Assembly (NCBI GenBank): GCA_018654255.1
Contig: JABILX010000004.1
Location: forward strand, 62,001 to 126,000
DNA from: Candidatus Peregrinibacteria bacterium
Lineage (GTDB): Bacteria > Patescibacteriota > Gracilibacteria > UBA1369 > LOWO2-01-FULL-3
Length of the DNA stretch: 64,000 nt
Direction: 5' to 3'
Shown here: in pieces, positions 32,710-40,824 of the stretch
Layout: every line of letters starts with the position of its first letter
How positions within the stretch are numbered: the stretch's first letter is position 1
The notes under the pieces: model-generated
The model's input: only the letters and a program-made list of their open reading frames with translations
The model's database searches: none
Told to the model about the DNA's origin: nothing
Made by a program: the position numbers and the translations under genes

Positions 32710-35700
32710 CTATAATTTCCCACCCGAAATATCAAAGAATCGCTCAAAGAAGCTCATCAACTTATCTAATACACTTTCACGTTTTTTTGTTCGTTCACCA
32801 TCGGGCGAGAAGCGTGATACAGGTGGTAAAACTTTAGCGATAGCTGTGCCTGTTGTCGAGATATTGCCATTTCGGAATGCATTTTGTACAAATTTATAAG
32901 TTTGATCGTGATCTAGATTTTCATTTTTAATAATTTTTTCTAATTCCTCAACTTTTTTCTTGTTCACAAATTCTTGCCAGTCTTCATCAACAACTGAATT
33001 TATTTCAAGTGAAGCAATAAACTGATTTATGAGCTCTTTCTTGTTGCGCAGTTCTATACTTGAATCAATTGCCTTGTTAATATCAAGTAGAATCTCTTTA
33101 TTTTTGGTGTGGTCTTCATGGTAGATTTTGACGAGTGCCAGCACATAATCAATATTGATCTCTATCTGCTTGATAAGTTCCATTTCAAATACAATATCGT
33201 CGTTTATATTTTCCTTTTCGGTGTCCTCACCTTTTCGGAATTCATTATATAAATCGATGTATGCGCTGTGATAATCTTGTATGTCACGCTCAGTTAAAAT
33301 TTCATTTCCTTCAAATTCGTCAAAGGTAACCAAAATGTTGCGTACTCGTAAAATTCCGCCATATAATCTGATAAATTCTTTTTGCTTTTGCTCACCTATT
33401 ATTTGTTCACCAATAGGGAATTTTTCCAGAAGTTCCTCTACCAAACTTTTATACCCTCGCACTTCTTTGTCGTCGTCTTTGTAGCCGTTGTAATACTCTT
33501 CATACGACTTCAAAAGCACAATCCCGCTTGCTTCTTGATCACCAAAGAGGGCAATAGATTCATTTGTAGCTTTTTCTAGGTTGCGGAAGCAGACAATGTT
33601 TCCGAAAGTTTTTATCGTGTTTAAAATACGGTTTGTGCGTGAATATGCTTGAAGCAAGCCATGCAATCGTAATTTTTTATCTACCCATAGCGTGTTCAGG
33701 GTTGTGGCATCAAATCCAGTCAAAAACATGTTTACAACAAGAAGAATATCAATTTCGCGTTTTTTGACTCGTTTACTCACATCCTTGTAGTAATTCTGAA
33801 ATTTATCAGATGAAGTATCGTAGGAAGTGCCAAACATTTTATTGTAGTCTTGGATGGCACTCTCAAGAAAATCTCGTGAACTTTTATCTAGTCCGCTCGT
33901 GTCTTCCGAATTTTCATCAATCATCCCATCCAGATCTTCGTCGTTTACTCCAAAACTGAAAATCGTTGCTACTTTTAGCTTTTTGTCACTTGGTACATCC
34001 GCCAGTTGTTTTTTGAACTCGGCATAATACTTCTTTGCAACATCAATCGAAGAGACGGCAAAAATGGAATTAAAACCTGCAAGTCGGCGATCTTTTAACT
34101 TATAAAAACTGTTTCGTTTGGTCTTTTGGTCAAAATGCTCTCGTATATAACTCACAATATTTGCCAAACGTTCGGGTGCTGCAAGTGCCGCCTCACGATC
34201 TATGCCACTCACTTTTTTATCTTCAATATCTTCTGCCTCTCGCACTGTTGAAACGTAATCAACCTTAAACGGCAAAACGTTTTTATCGGCAATAGCATCT
34301 ACAATGGTATAAGTGTGTAGTTTTTCGCCAAAAGCCTGTTCGGTTGTCTTAAAATCAGGACGTCCGCCAGAAGAAGCATTAACGGCAAAAATTGGTGTGC
34401 CAGTAAAGCCAAAGAGGTGATAATTTTTGAATGCTTTTGTAATGGCAGCATGCATATCGCCGAACTGCGAGCGATGACATTCATCAAAAATAAGTACAAT
34501 ATGGCCGTCAAAAATAGTGTGTCCCTTATTACTTCCTATAAATCGGTCGAGCTTTTGAATGGTTGTAACAATTATGCTTGCGTTTGTGTCTTCGAGTTGG
34601 CGTTTTAAAATTGCCGTGCTGGTATTACTATTAGCCGCACCTTTTTCAAACTTGTCATACTCACACATAGTCTGATAGTCGAGATCTTTACGATCAACAA
34701 TAAACAATACTTTGTCTATGTGGGGTAATTTGCTCGCGAGTTGTGCTACTTTGAAGCTCGTTAAGGTTTTTCCTGATCCCGTTGTGTGCCACACATAACC
34801 GCCAGCCTCCACAGTTCCAAGTTTTTTATAGTTCGTGCTTACTTCAATTTTATTCAATATTTTTTCCGTTGCTACTATCTGATAGGGACGCATTGCCATA
34901 AGTTGTTGCTCACTTGTGAATATGCAATAACGGGTTAAAATATTCAAAAATGCATGTTTCGCAAAGAACGTTTTGCTAAAATCCACTAAATCGGTAATCG
35001 GTTTATTGGTCGCATCCGCCCACCAACTTGTAAATTCAAAACTATTGCTTGAGCGTTTGCCTTTTTTGGCTGCACCTTCACTAGCTTCTTTGATATGTTC
35101 GTAACGTGTAGTATTGCTGTAATACTTGGTATGAGTTCCATTTGAGATCACAAATAGTTGCACATATTCAAATAAGCCGGAACTAGCCCAAAAACTTTCT
35201 CTTTGGTAACGATTGATCTGGTTGAATGCTTCCTGAATAGCTACTCCACGCCGTTTTAGTTCAATGTGAACCAATGGCAACCCGTTTACCAGCACCGTTA
35301 CATCATAACGATTTGCTCGCTGACCTTCATCGGTGGCGTATTGGTTAATGACTTGGAGGCTGTTGTGGTGGATGTTGTTTTTACGGAGTAGATAAACGTT
35401 TTTTACTGTGCCGTCGTCTCGTTTTAGGTTCTTAATGTAGTCTTCTTGGATGGTTGCTGTTTTCTCCGCAATGCTTTGATTTGGATTTGCGATTTCACTG
35501 GCAAAAAAGTGATCCCACTCCGTATCTGTAAACTCAAAATCATTCAGTTTTTCCAGTTGCTTGCGGAGGTTTAGCACAAGATCGGCTTCGGCTGTGATAT
35601 TGAGATACTCGTAGGATTGTTCGCCCAGTTGCTTCACAAATGCACGTTCCAGCTCCGCTTCACTTTGATAATGAGAAGCTCGTTTTTTGTCCGGTGTGTA

Positions 35701-35763
35701 TTCGGACACAACGGTGCTTTGCGGATTTTCCGCGACCAGATTGTATTTTTTATTGTTTGGCAT
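32710..35763 (-). CDS. hsdR: Type I restriction enzyme, R (endonuclease/translocase) subunit
   Basis: Motor and nuclease of a type I restriction system. The N-terminal nuclease domain has a PD-(D/E)xK core with LPLVHIELKRRGVAIQEAF (Glu-x-Lys). The SF2 helicase motifs follow: TTGSGKTLTS (Walker A, about residue 330), IFDECHRSQFGD (DEAD-like) near 430, and GFTGTPIF. A C-terminal helical part binds the HsdM/HsdS core. Length of 1017 aa is normal. The start overlaps the hsdS stop by 14 bp, a sign of translational coupling. Confidence 0.96.
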   Translation of the reverse strand: MPNNKKYNLVAENPQSTVVSEYTPDKKRASHYQSEAELERAFVKQLGEQSYEYLNITAEADLVLNLRKQLEKLNDFEFTDTEWDHFFASEIANPNQSIAEKTATIQEDYIKNLKRDDGTVKNVYLLRKNNIHHNSLQVINQYATDEGQRANRYDVTVLVNGLPLVHIELKRRGVAIQEAFNQINRYQRESFWASSGLFEYVQLFVISNGTHTKYYSNTTRYEHIKEASEGAAKKGKRSSNSFEFTSWWADATNKPITDLVDFSKTFFAKHAFLNILTRYCIFTSEQQLMAMRPYQIVATEKILNKIEVSTNYKKLGTVEAGGYVWHTTGSGKTLTSFKVAQLASKLPHIDKVLFIVDRKDLDYQTMCEYDKFEKGAANSNTSTAILKRQLEDTNASIIVTTIQKLDRFIGSNKGHTIFDGHIVLIFDECHRSQFGDMHAAITKAFKNYHLFGFTGTPIFAVNASSGGRPDFKTTEQAFGEKLHTYTIVDAIADKNVLPFKVDYVSTVREAEDIEDKKVSGIDREAALAAPERLANIVSYIREHFDQKTKRNSFYKLKDRRLAGFNSIFAVSSIDVAKKYYAEFKKQLADVPSDKKLKVATIFSFGVNDEDLDGMIDENSEDTSGLDKSSRDFLESAIQDYNKMFGTSYDTSSDKFQNYYKDVSKRVKKREIDILLVVNMFLTGFDATTLNTLWVDKKLRLHGLLQAYSRTNRILNTIKTFGNIVCFRNLEKATNESIALFGDQEASGIVLLKSYEEYYNGYKDDDKEVRGYKSLVEELLEKFPIGEQIIGEQKQKEFIRLYGGILRVRNILVTFDEFEGNEILTERDIQDYHSAYIDLYNEFRKGEDTEKENINDDIVFEMELIKQIEINIDYVLALVKIYHEDHTKNKEILLDINKAIDSSIELRNKKELINQFIASLEINSVVDEDWQEFVNKKKVEELEKIIKNENLDHDQTYKFVQNAFRNGNISTTGTAIAKVLPPVSRFSPDGERTKKRESVLDKLMSFFERFFDISGGKL

Positions 35764-36895
35764 ATTCTTTAAAAGTAAGTAATTTCCCGCGATAGTATTC
35801 GTATTGTTTTCTTCGGGCGTCGAGTTCAGCTGGTAGACCGATTGAAATATCGTTTACAAGTGCATCGAATTTGTCCAAGATTGTTACAATACGTTCTTGT
35901 TCTGCGAGTGGTGGAACTGGGATTTTAAATTTTTCAGTGTCTGGTAGAGAAATCTGAGGCATTTGCATTCTATTTGCAATAGTTTGAAAATGAGATTCTT
36001 TAATCTTTAGGTAGTAAAATACATATTTTGTATCAATCCCCTTATTATTACTGTAATAAGACCAAAATTCATTTTTATGACTAAATGGCTTATCGTAGTA
36101 TTCGAATTCAATAATTCCACGAGATTTTACGATGATTGATGAGACTTCATGAATATCTTTTTTTGGGATATCTTCAAAGTTAACCATTGCAAAAGTTCTT
36201 CCTCCTGCAAATATTTTCACAGGAGCGCTTTCCTTGTGTAATTTTTTCATTTGAGAAGCTGTAATCTTTGTTCCCTTATTTCGTTTCATTAACTCTTTTA
36301 AATTTATCCACTCCACATCATCTCCAAAACTCAACATCTCATTCCTATAATGCTCATACTGCTTATTCCTTGCCTCCAGCTCTGCCTCCAGCTCTGCCTC
36401 CAGCTCTGTAAATGTATCGAGAATTTTTACAATTTCTTGTTGGATGGCAAGGGGTGGGATGGGGATTTTGATTACGACCATTTTTGACTTGGTGAGCTTT
36501 GCACGAGTTCCACCTGTTAGAAATGGTATAAAATTCATGTTTCTAAACCAGTGAAATAAAAACCTATTCAATACACCTTCATGCCCCCTAATAACATGGA
36601 CATGATTATTTGCCCAAAATTTGCCAGTAGCATACTGGATTGAATAATTATCTAAACTTGCTGAGCCATCTTCTGCAATTAAGATATATTCACCATCGTG
36701 AGTAAACCCTTCTACATAATCTTGTATATTGTTTGCACCATAATAAGGAGTTTCTCCGGGCACACGTAAACTGGATTTTATCGGTTTTCTTTTATTATCT
36801 GCAATCTCACAAACTTCACCCAACTCTTTAAACTCCACACCATTTGGGCATAGTTCAGCGATTAGTCTTTCGATTTTTGATTGTTTGTTTGGCAT
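35750..36895 (-). CDS. hsdS: Type I restriction enzyme, S (specificity) subunit
   Basis: Chooses the split DNA target of the methylase and nuclease. Two target-recognition domains are separated by helical conserved regions: TRD1 at about residues 10-150, the spacer helix ELEAELEAELEARNKQYEHYR near 163-185, TRD2 at about 190-345, and a second helix ELDARRKQYEYYRGKLL at the end. The spacer contains three perfect 12-bp repeats (36372-36407), each four residues, like the TAEL repeats of EcoR124. Length (381 aa) is normal. The two TRDs and both helices look intact. Confidence 0.95.
   Translation of the reverse strand: MPNKQSKIERLIAELCPNGVEFKELGEVCEIADNKRKPIKSSLRVPGETPYYGANNIQDYVEGFTHDGEYILIAEDGSASLDNYSIQYATGKFWANNHVHVIRGHEGVLNRFLFHWFRNMNFIPFLTGGTRAKLTKSKMVVIKIPIPPLAIQQEIVKILDTFTELEAELEAELEARNKQYEHYRNEMLSFGDDVEWINLKELMKRNKGTKITASQMKKLHKESAPVKIFAGGRTFAMVNFEDIPKKDIHEVSSIIVKSRGIIEFEYYDKPFSHKNEFWSYYSNNKGIDTKYVFYYLKIKESHFQTIANRMQMPQISLPDTEKFKIPVPPLAEQERIVTILDKFDALVNDISIGLPAELDARRKQYEYYRGKLLTFKEYAKQ
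36372..36407 (-). repeat. Three perfect 12-bp tandem repeats in the hsdS spacer
   Basis: GCCTCCAGCTCT (plus strand) occurs three times end to end, encoding a repeated Glu-Ala-Glu-Leu-type unit on the coding strand. Gain or loss of a unit keeps the frame and changes the distance between the two target-recognition domains. Confidence 0.95.
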
Positions 36896-36900
36896 TTTTA

Positions 36901-37287
36901 TTATATTAACTTCTCCAAACCATTAAGGGCATCGCTGCAGTCATAGCCAGTAGGGGCAAGTTCTATAGCTTGTTTAAGTGCATTTATTGCAGAATCTTCA
37001 TCACCAACCTCGTGGTAAATAACTGCCATATTCTTTAAAAGAATATACGCTGTATTATTTTTTTTAAGGTGTTTTTTTGTCTCATCGAAAAGTTTTGGTA
37101 ACACTGTTCTGATTTTTTCTCCTTTAACTGTAGTTTCATCTCGAAATGTTTCTGGCTGTTTATGTGCATATTTTGCAGCCTCATCAGCAAGCATTTCGAA
37201 GGCCTCATTATATAATTTTAAAGCTTTGGTTTTTTCCCCTGCTATATTGAGTTCCGCAGCTTTATTTGTTAGTTCTTGTATATCCAT
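36901..37287 (-). CDS. TPR-like protein within the restriction operon
   Basis: A 128-aa protein with two or three tetratricopeptide-like helices: IAGEKTKALKLYNEAFEML near the start and YHEVGDEDSAINALKQAIEL near the end. Placed 1 bp after the hsdM stop and 5 bp before hsdS, so it is co-translated with the restriction system. It is not a standard type I subunit. It may help assembly or regulate the complex, but this is inference from position only. Confidence 0.75.
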   Translation of the reverse strand: MDIQELTNKAAELNIAGEKTKALKLYNEAFEMLADEAAKYAHKQPETFRDETTVKGEKIRTVLPKLFDETKKHLKKNNTAYILLKNMAVIYHEVGDEDSAINALKQAIELAPTGYDCSDALNGLEKLI

Positions 37288-37288
37288 A

Positions 37289-38863
37289 TTATTTTATTCC
37301 TTCAATATCAGTGACTATATCATCAATTGCCGTTCGCAATTCGCTTTGCCTAGCAACGATTTGTTTAATTTTAACGTTAAGATCTTTGATATCGACTATC
37401 TCGCGAGTATCCTCTTGCTCCACATAGCTGGATATCGCAATATTGTAGTCATTTTCTTCAATTGCTTTGTTGTCTACAAGTTTAGCAAAATATTCCTTGT
37501 CTGTTCTCTCTGTAAACGCTTCTAGAATCTTAGTGCGATTTGAGTCGCTAAGCTTATTTTTGTTTCCTCCACGAACGAATTCAGCAGAGGCATCAATAAA
37601 TAGTGTTTTGTTATCCTTCTTGCTCTTTTTAAGTACAATAACGCAAGTGGCAATAGTGGTGCCAAAAAATAGGTCAGGAGGTAGCTGAATAACCGTATCA
37701 ACATAATTATTGTCTACCAGGTATTTTCGTATTTTGCACTCCGCTCCACCTCGATAAAGAACACCCGGAAATTCAACAATTGCCGCCGTTCCGCTCGTAG
37801 AAAGCCATGATAGCATGTGCATTGTAAATGCGAGATCGGCTTTACTCTTTGGTGCTAGTACTCCGGCTGGCGAAAAACGCGGGTCATTGATTAGGAGTGG
37901 GTTAGCGTCGCCTTCCCATTTTATGGAGTACGGCGGATTGGAAACAATAGCGTCAAATGGTTCATCATCCCAGTGTTTAGGGTCGATAAGTGTATCACCA
38001 TGTGCGATATCAAATTTCTCGTAGTTAATATCGTGTAAAAACATATTGATACGGCAGAGGTTGTAGGTGGTAAGGTTGATCTCTTGACCAAAAAACCCTT
38101 GCCGAACATTTTCTTTTCCAAGAACTTTAGCAAATTTTAGAAGCAATGAGCCAGAACCACAGGCCGGATCATAGACTTTGTTCACTTCTTTTTTCCCAAC
38201 AGTAGTAATTTCTGCAAGTAATTCACTCACTTCTTGTGGAGTAAAAAATTCACCTCCAGACTTACCTGCACTTGAAGCATACATGGTCATCAAAAACTCA
38301 TAGGCATCACCGAAAGCATCAATGGTATTATCGGAATAATTACCAATACGAAGGTCGCCAATGGCTTCGAGGAGCTTCGCAAGTCGCTGATTTCGTTTTT
38401 CTACAGTACTTCCCAGTTTATTGGAGTTTACATCCAAATCATCAAATAATCCTTTAAGGTCGGGCTCACTTTCTGTACCTTTTGCGGAGTCTTCTATGTC
38501 TCGAAAAATGGCAGACAGGGTTTCGTTGAGGTTGGTGTCATTACGAGCATTTTTACAAATATTTACGAAAAGCTCACTTGGTAAAATATAAAATCCTTTT
38601 TCTTTTACTGTATCGGCACGTCCAAATTCAGCTTCTTTGTTTGATAGTTTTGCATAGTCAAATTCCTTCCTGCCATTACGGCGTTCGTCTTCGTTTATAT
38701 AGATTGTGAGATTTTCACTGATGAACCTATAAAAAAGCATTCCAAGTACGTATTGCTTAAAATCCCAGCCGTCCACGCTACCACGAAGATCATTGGCAAT
38801 TTGCCAAATTGCTCGATGCAGTTCTGCGCGCTCTTGCTCTTTGGATGTGTTTAAATTTGTCAT
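37289..38863 (-). CDS. hsdM: Type I restriction enzyme, M (methyltransferase) subunit
   Basis: Adenine-N6 methyltransferase of the HsdMS complex. The N-terminal helical domain starts HRAIWQIANDLRGSVDGWDF. The catalytic domain has the SAM motif I VYDPACGSGSLLLKF near residue 231, the preceding GGEFFTPQEVSELL, and motif IV (NPPYS) near 312. Length of 524 aa is normal. It is the first gene of the hsd operon. A TATAAT (38880-38875, minus) ends 11 bp before the ATG, giving a very short leader. Confidence 0.96.
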   Translation of the reverse strand: MTNLNTSKEQERAELHRAIWQIANDLRGSVDGWDFKQYVLGMLFYRFISENLTIYINEDERRNGRKEFDYAKLSNKEAEFGRADTVKEKGFYILPSELFVNICKNARNDTNLNETLSAIFRDIEDSAKGTESEPDLKGLFDDLDVNSNKLGSTVEKRNQRLAKLLEAIGDLRIGNYSDNTIDAFGDAYEFLMTMYASSAGKSGGEFFTPQEVSELLAEITTVGKKEVNKVYDPACGSGSLLLKFAKVLGKENVRQGFFGQEINLTTYNLCRINMFLHDINYEKFDIAHGDTLIDPKHWDDEPFDAIVSNPPYSIKWEGDANPLLINDPRFSPAGVLAPKSKADLAFTMHMLSWLSTSGTAAIVEFPGVLYRGGAECKIRKYLVDNNYVDTVIQLPPDLFFGTTIATCVIVLKKSKKDNKTLFIDASAEFVRGGNKNKLSDSNRTKILEAFTERTDKEYFAKLVDNKAIEENDYNIAISSYVEQEDTREIVDIKDLNVKIKQIVARQSELRTAIDDIVTDIEGIK

Positions 38864-39196
38864 ATTTAAAATTTATTATAGGTTTGGGTTCAAATTAAAG
38901 GCTTGTACTTACGTTTATTTCTCGCGCACCTTTCAAACAGAACCCGTCTCCCAACGCAAAAGAGGACGGCGTGGTTTGTCCATGTGTACCCCTTTGCAGA
39001 TGGGCTCATTGGCACGCCGCCCACCGTCACGCCAATAGGCGCTGATGAACGACAAACCTGTAAATTCAGGGGTTTTGATACACTGGATGAACGTGAAAAT
39101 ATTAGCACAGATACATTACAGAGCCAAAAGATGTTTATTTCTTTAATGTGAGAGGTTATCCTGTTGTCACATCCAACAACATTACTTCCGATCCAA
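38864..39196. other. Gene-free segment with GC-rich stretch and repeat copy 4
   Basis: 333 bp between divergent hsdM and the integrative-element gene at 39197. About 38930-39040 is clearly richer in G+C than its surroundings and includes GGCGTG and CACGCC arms. Repeat copy 4 follows at 39037-39119. Short ORFs on either strand here have no recognisable product. It may be scar material at the element's left side. Confidence 0.5.
39037..39119 (+). repeat. Dispersed repeat, copy 4
   Basis: Shares AGGCGC, AAACCTGTAAAT, ACACTGGA and a TAGCACAGATACATTA end with copy 3, in the same order and spacing. The central GTTCGAAC has decayed. Confidence 0.65.
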
Positions 39197-40483
39197 ATGA
39201 ATGTAAGCATCGAAGCAATAAAGACACGTCTGCAAAATCTAAACAACGAGACTCAAAAGATTATATACCCAAACACAGTTGAACTTTCAGAGAAGATAGC
39301 TTTTAGGTTTGTACAAGGAATTCTGGGAATACCGGAATTAAAGTCTGAATTTACAAGAAGAGCCTTTTATCGCACAAATATCCTGGAAAGCCCAGAAATA
39401 ACTGAGAAAACAGCCAGTATCCTCTCGATTTTCAAAAAGATAACAGATACATTGTGCGGAAATTTTAATTCCGAGTCTCTTCAAAAAGCATTCCTGTTTT
39501 CAAACGAAATGACGAGACTGGAAGTTGCCAGCAATCCAAGGTATTTAGATACCTATAGGAGTTTGATAAAAGATGTTTCATCATTTTTCCCAATGAAAGA
39601 TCATACTTTTGGTTACAATTTAGAAAACCTTCACAAAAAAGACTACTTTGAAGACATCCCAATAGTAAGAGATGGCATATACAAGCACTGGTTCCTAGAG
39701 TGCATATTATCCAGACGTGGTTTTTTGATAAGTATACTCAAAGGCCTTTACTACAGAGGGGACAAATCGGTGAGTGACGAATTATTAACTGAATTACATG
39801 AGACTACTGATCATATCAGGGATTTAGAGAAAGGACTGGTTTACGAATCTAAGGCGCAAATAGTCAGACCTTTCGAGAGACTGTACACGGAGTATGAAAC
39901 CTTCCAAAAGGCAGGAATTTGTTTATCTGAATGTATTACTTCAAAAATGTATTTTGAAGAGCTCAAGTCGTACACAGAAATTGTGACGAATGAACTGTGT
40001 GATTATTTAGATATGAACACAGGGATAGGTAAAAAGGAAACCGAAAAATTAGAAGGTTTTAAACCAAAAGCAGGTAATCAATTAGATGATAATATTTTTC
40101 ATAACGTCCCTGATGGGACATCCAAGCCGGAACTTCTTTTCAAGGCGCTTGAGAACGGCAATTACGAGAAACAAGAGAAATTAAGTCCGATTCAATCATG
40201 GTTGATCGATTATCTATTTAGAAACAGATTGGATAAAGACAAAAGGCAATTTCACCCACGAGAAATAAGGATTTTATGTAGGTTAGGAAAGGGAAAAGAG
40301 GGGATGCCTAGTACAGGAACAATCCAAACCGCAATAAGCAAAATAAATGGACTATGTGAGGAACACGGTGTAACAAAAATTTTTATTTCAACAGGTAAAA
40401 ATGGATTTCATTCTTTGAATTCTATACTCGAGTGTATGGTCAAATTAAATCCTTCATCAGGGCCTTCACCAATGAAACGATGA
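39197..40483 (+). CDS. Unknown element protein with C-terminal winged-helix-like domain
   Basis: Start at ATG 39197 (MNVSIEAIKTRLQ) is preferred over a TTG 33 bp upstream. No family recognised. The first about 310 residues are helical and hydrophilic. The last about 90 (SPIQSWLIDYLF, then SKINGLCEEHGVTKIFIS and GKNGFHSL) have the form of a small winged helix similar in plan to the two paralogues near the window start. The gene opens the integrative element and is followed by a strong terminator, so it is probably regulated apart from the replication genes. A DNA-binding role is inference. Confidence 0.65.
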   Translation: MNVSIEAIKTRLQNLNNETQKIIYPNTVELSEKIAFRFVQGILGIPELKSEFTRRAFYRTNILESPEITEKTASILSIFKKITDTLCGNFNSESLQKAFLFSNEMTRLEVASNPRYLDTYRSLIKDVSSFFPMKDHTFGYNLENLHKKDYFEDIPIVRDGIYKHWFLECILSRRGFLISILKGLYYRGDKSVSDELLTELHETTDHIRDLEKGLVYESKAQIVRPFERLYTEYETFQKAGICLSECITSKMYFEELKSYTEIVTNELCDYLDMNTGIGKKETEKLEGFKPKAGNQLDDNIFHNVPDGTSKPELLFKALENGNYEKQEKLSPIQSWLIDYLFRNRLDKDKRQFHPREIRILCRLGKGKEGMPSTGTIQTAISKINGLCEEHGVTKIFISTGKNGFHSLNSILECMVKLNPSSGPSPMKR

Positions 40484-40561
40484 AGACTGTGTTTACAAAA
40501 CAGTCAAGGACGAAAATCAATAAAAACTTTGATTCAAATAAAAGGGATTCCCACCTGTTGT

Positions 40562-40597
40562 AGTGGGGTAATTGTACAGGCTCCCCACTGTTTTTTT
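40562..40597 (+). terminator. Rho-independent terminator
   Basis: Stem AGTGGGG (40562-40568) with CCCCACT (40583-40589), a 14-nt loop and then seven T. It would end transcripts of the winged-helix-like gene. Confidence 0.85.
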
Positions 40598-40677
40598 GAG
40601 AGAGTGGGTTGACCTAAATTGTCGATGAATGCGACTCGTATTAACGAGAATGCTTATTTGCGTAATGACAAAGTTTC

Positions 40678-40824
40678 ATGGGTCTATCTCCCCAATCAAT
40701 CCAGGAATTCCAAGAAATCTACAAAACCGAACTCGGAGAAGAGTTGAGCTATGAAGAAGCAGAAAAACAAGCAAAGGATTTTCTTAATTTATACCTTATA
40801 ACCACGCAACAGAAAAATGACTGA
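40678..40824 (+). CDS. 48-aa small protein upstream of the primase
   Basis: Short ORF starting MGLSPQSIQEFQEIYKTELG and ending FLNLYLITTQQKND. The pattern (I/V)xEFxxIYKxExGxxLSxEEAxxxAxxxLNLY recurs in small ORFs of mobile elements in other bacteria, to my recollection. Its last 8 bp overlap the primase start, so the two are likely coupled. The function is unknown; its position suggests a replication or control role. Confidence 0.7.
   Translation: MGLSPQSIQEFQEIYKTELGEELSYEEAEKQAKDFLNLYLITTQQKND

Noticed and set aside
38890-39246. Minus- and plus-strand ORFs in the GC-rich segment
   Set aside because: They overlap each other and the repeat copy, and give no recognisable product.
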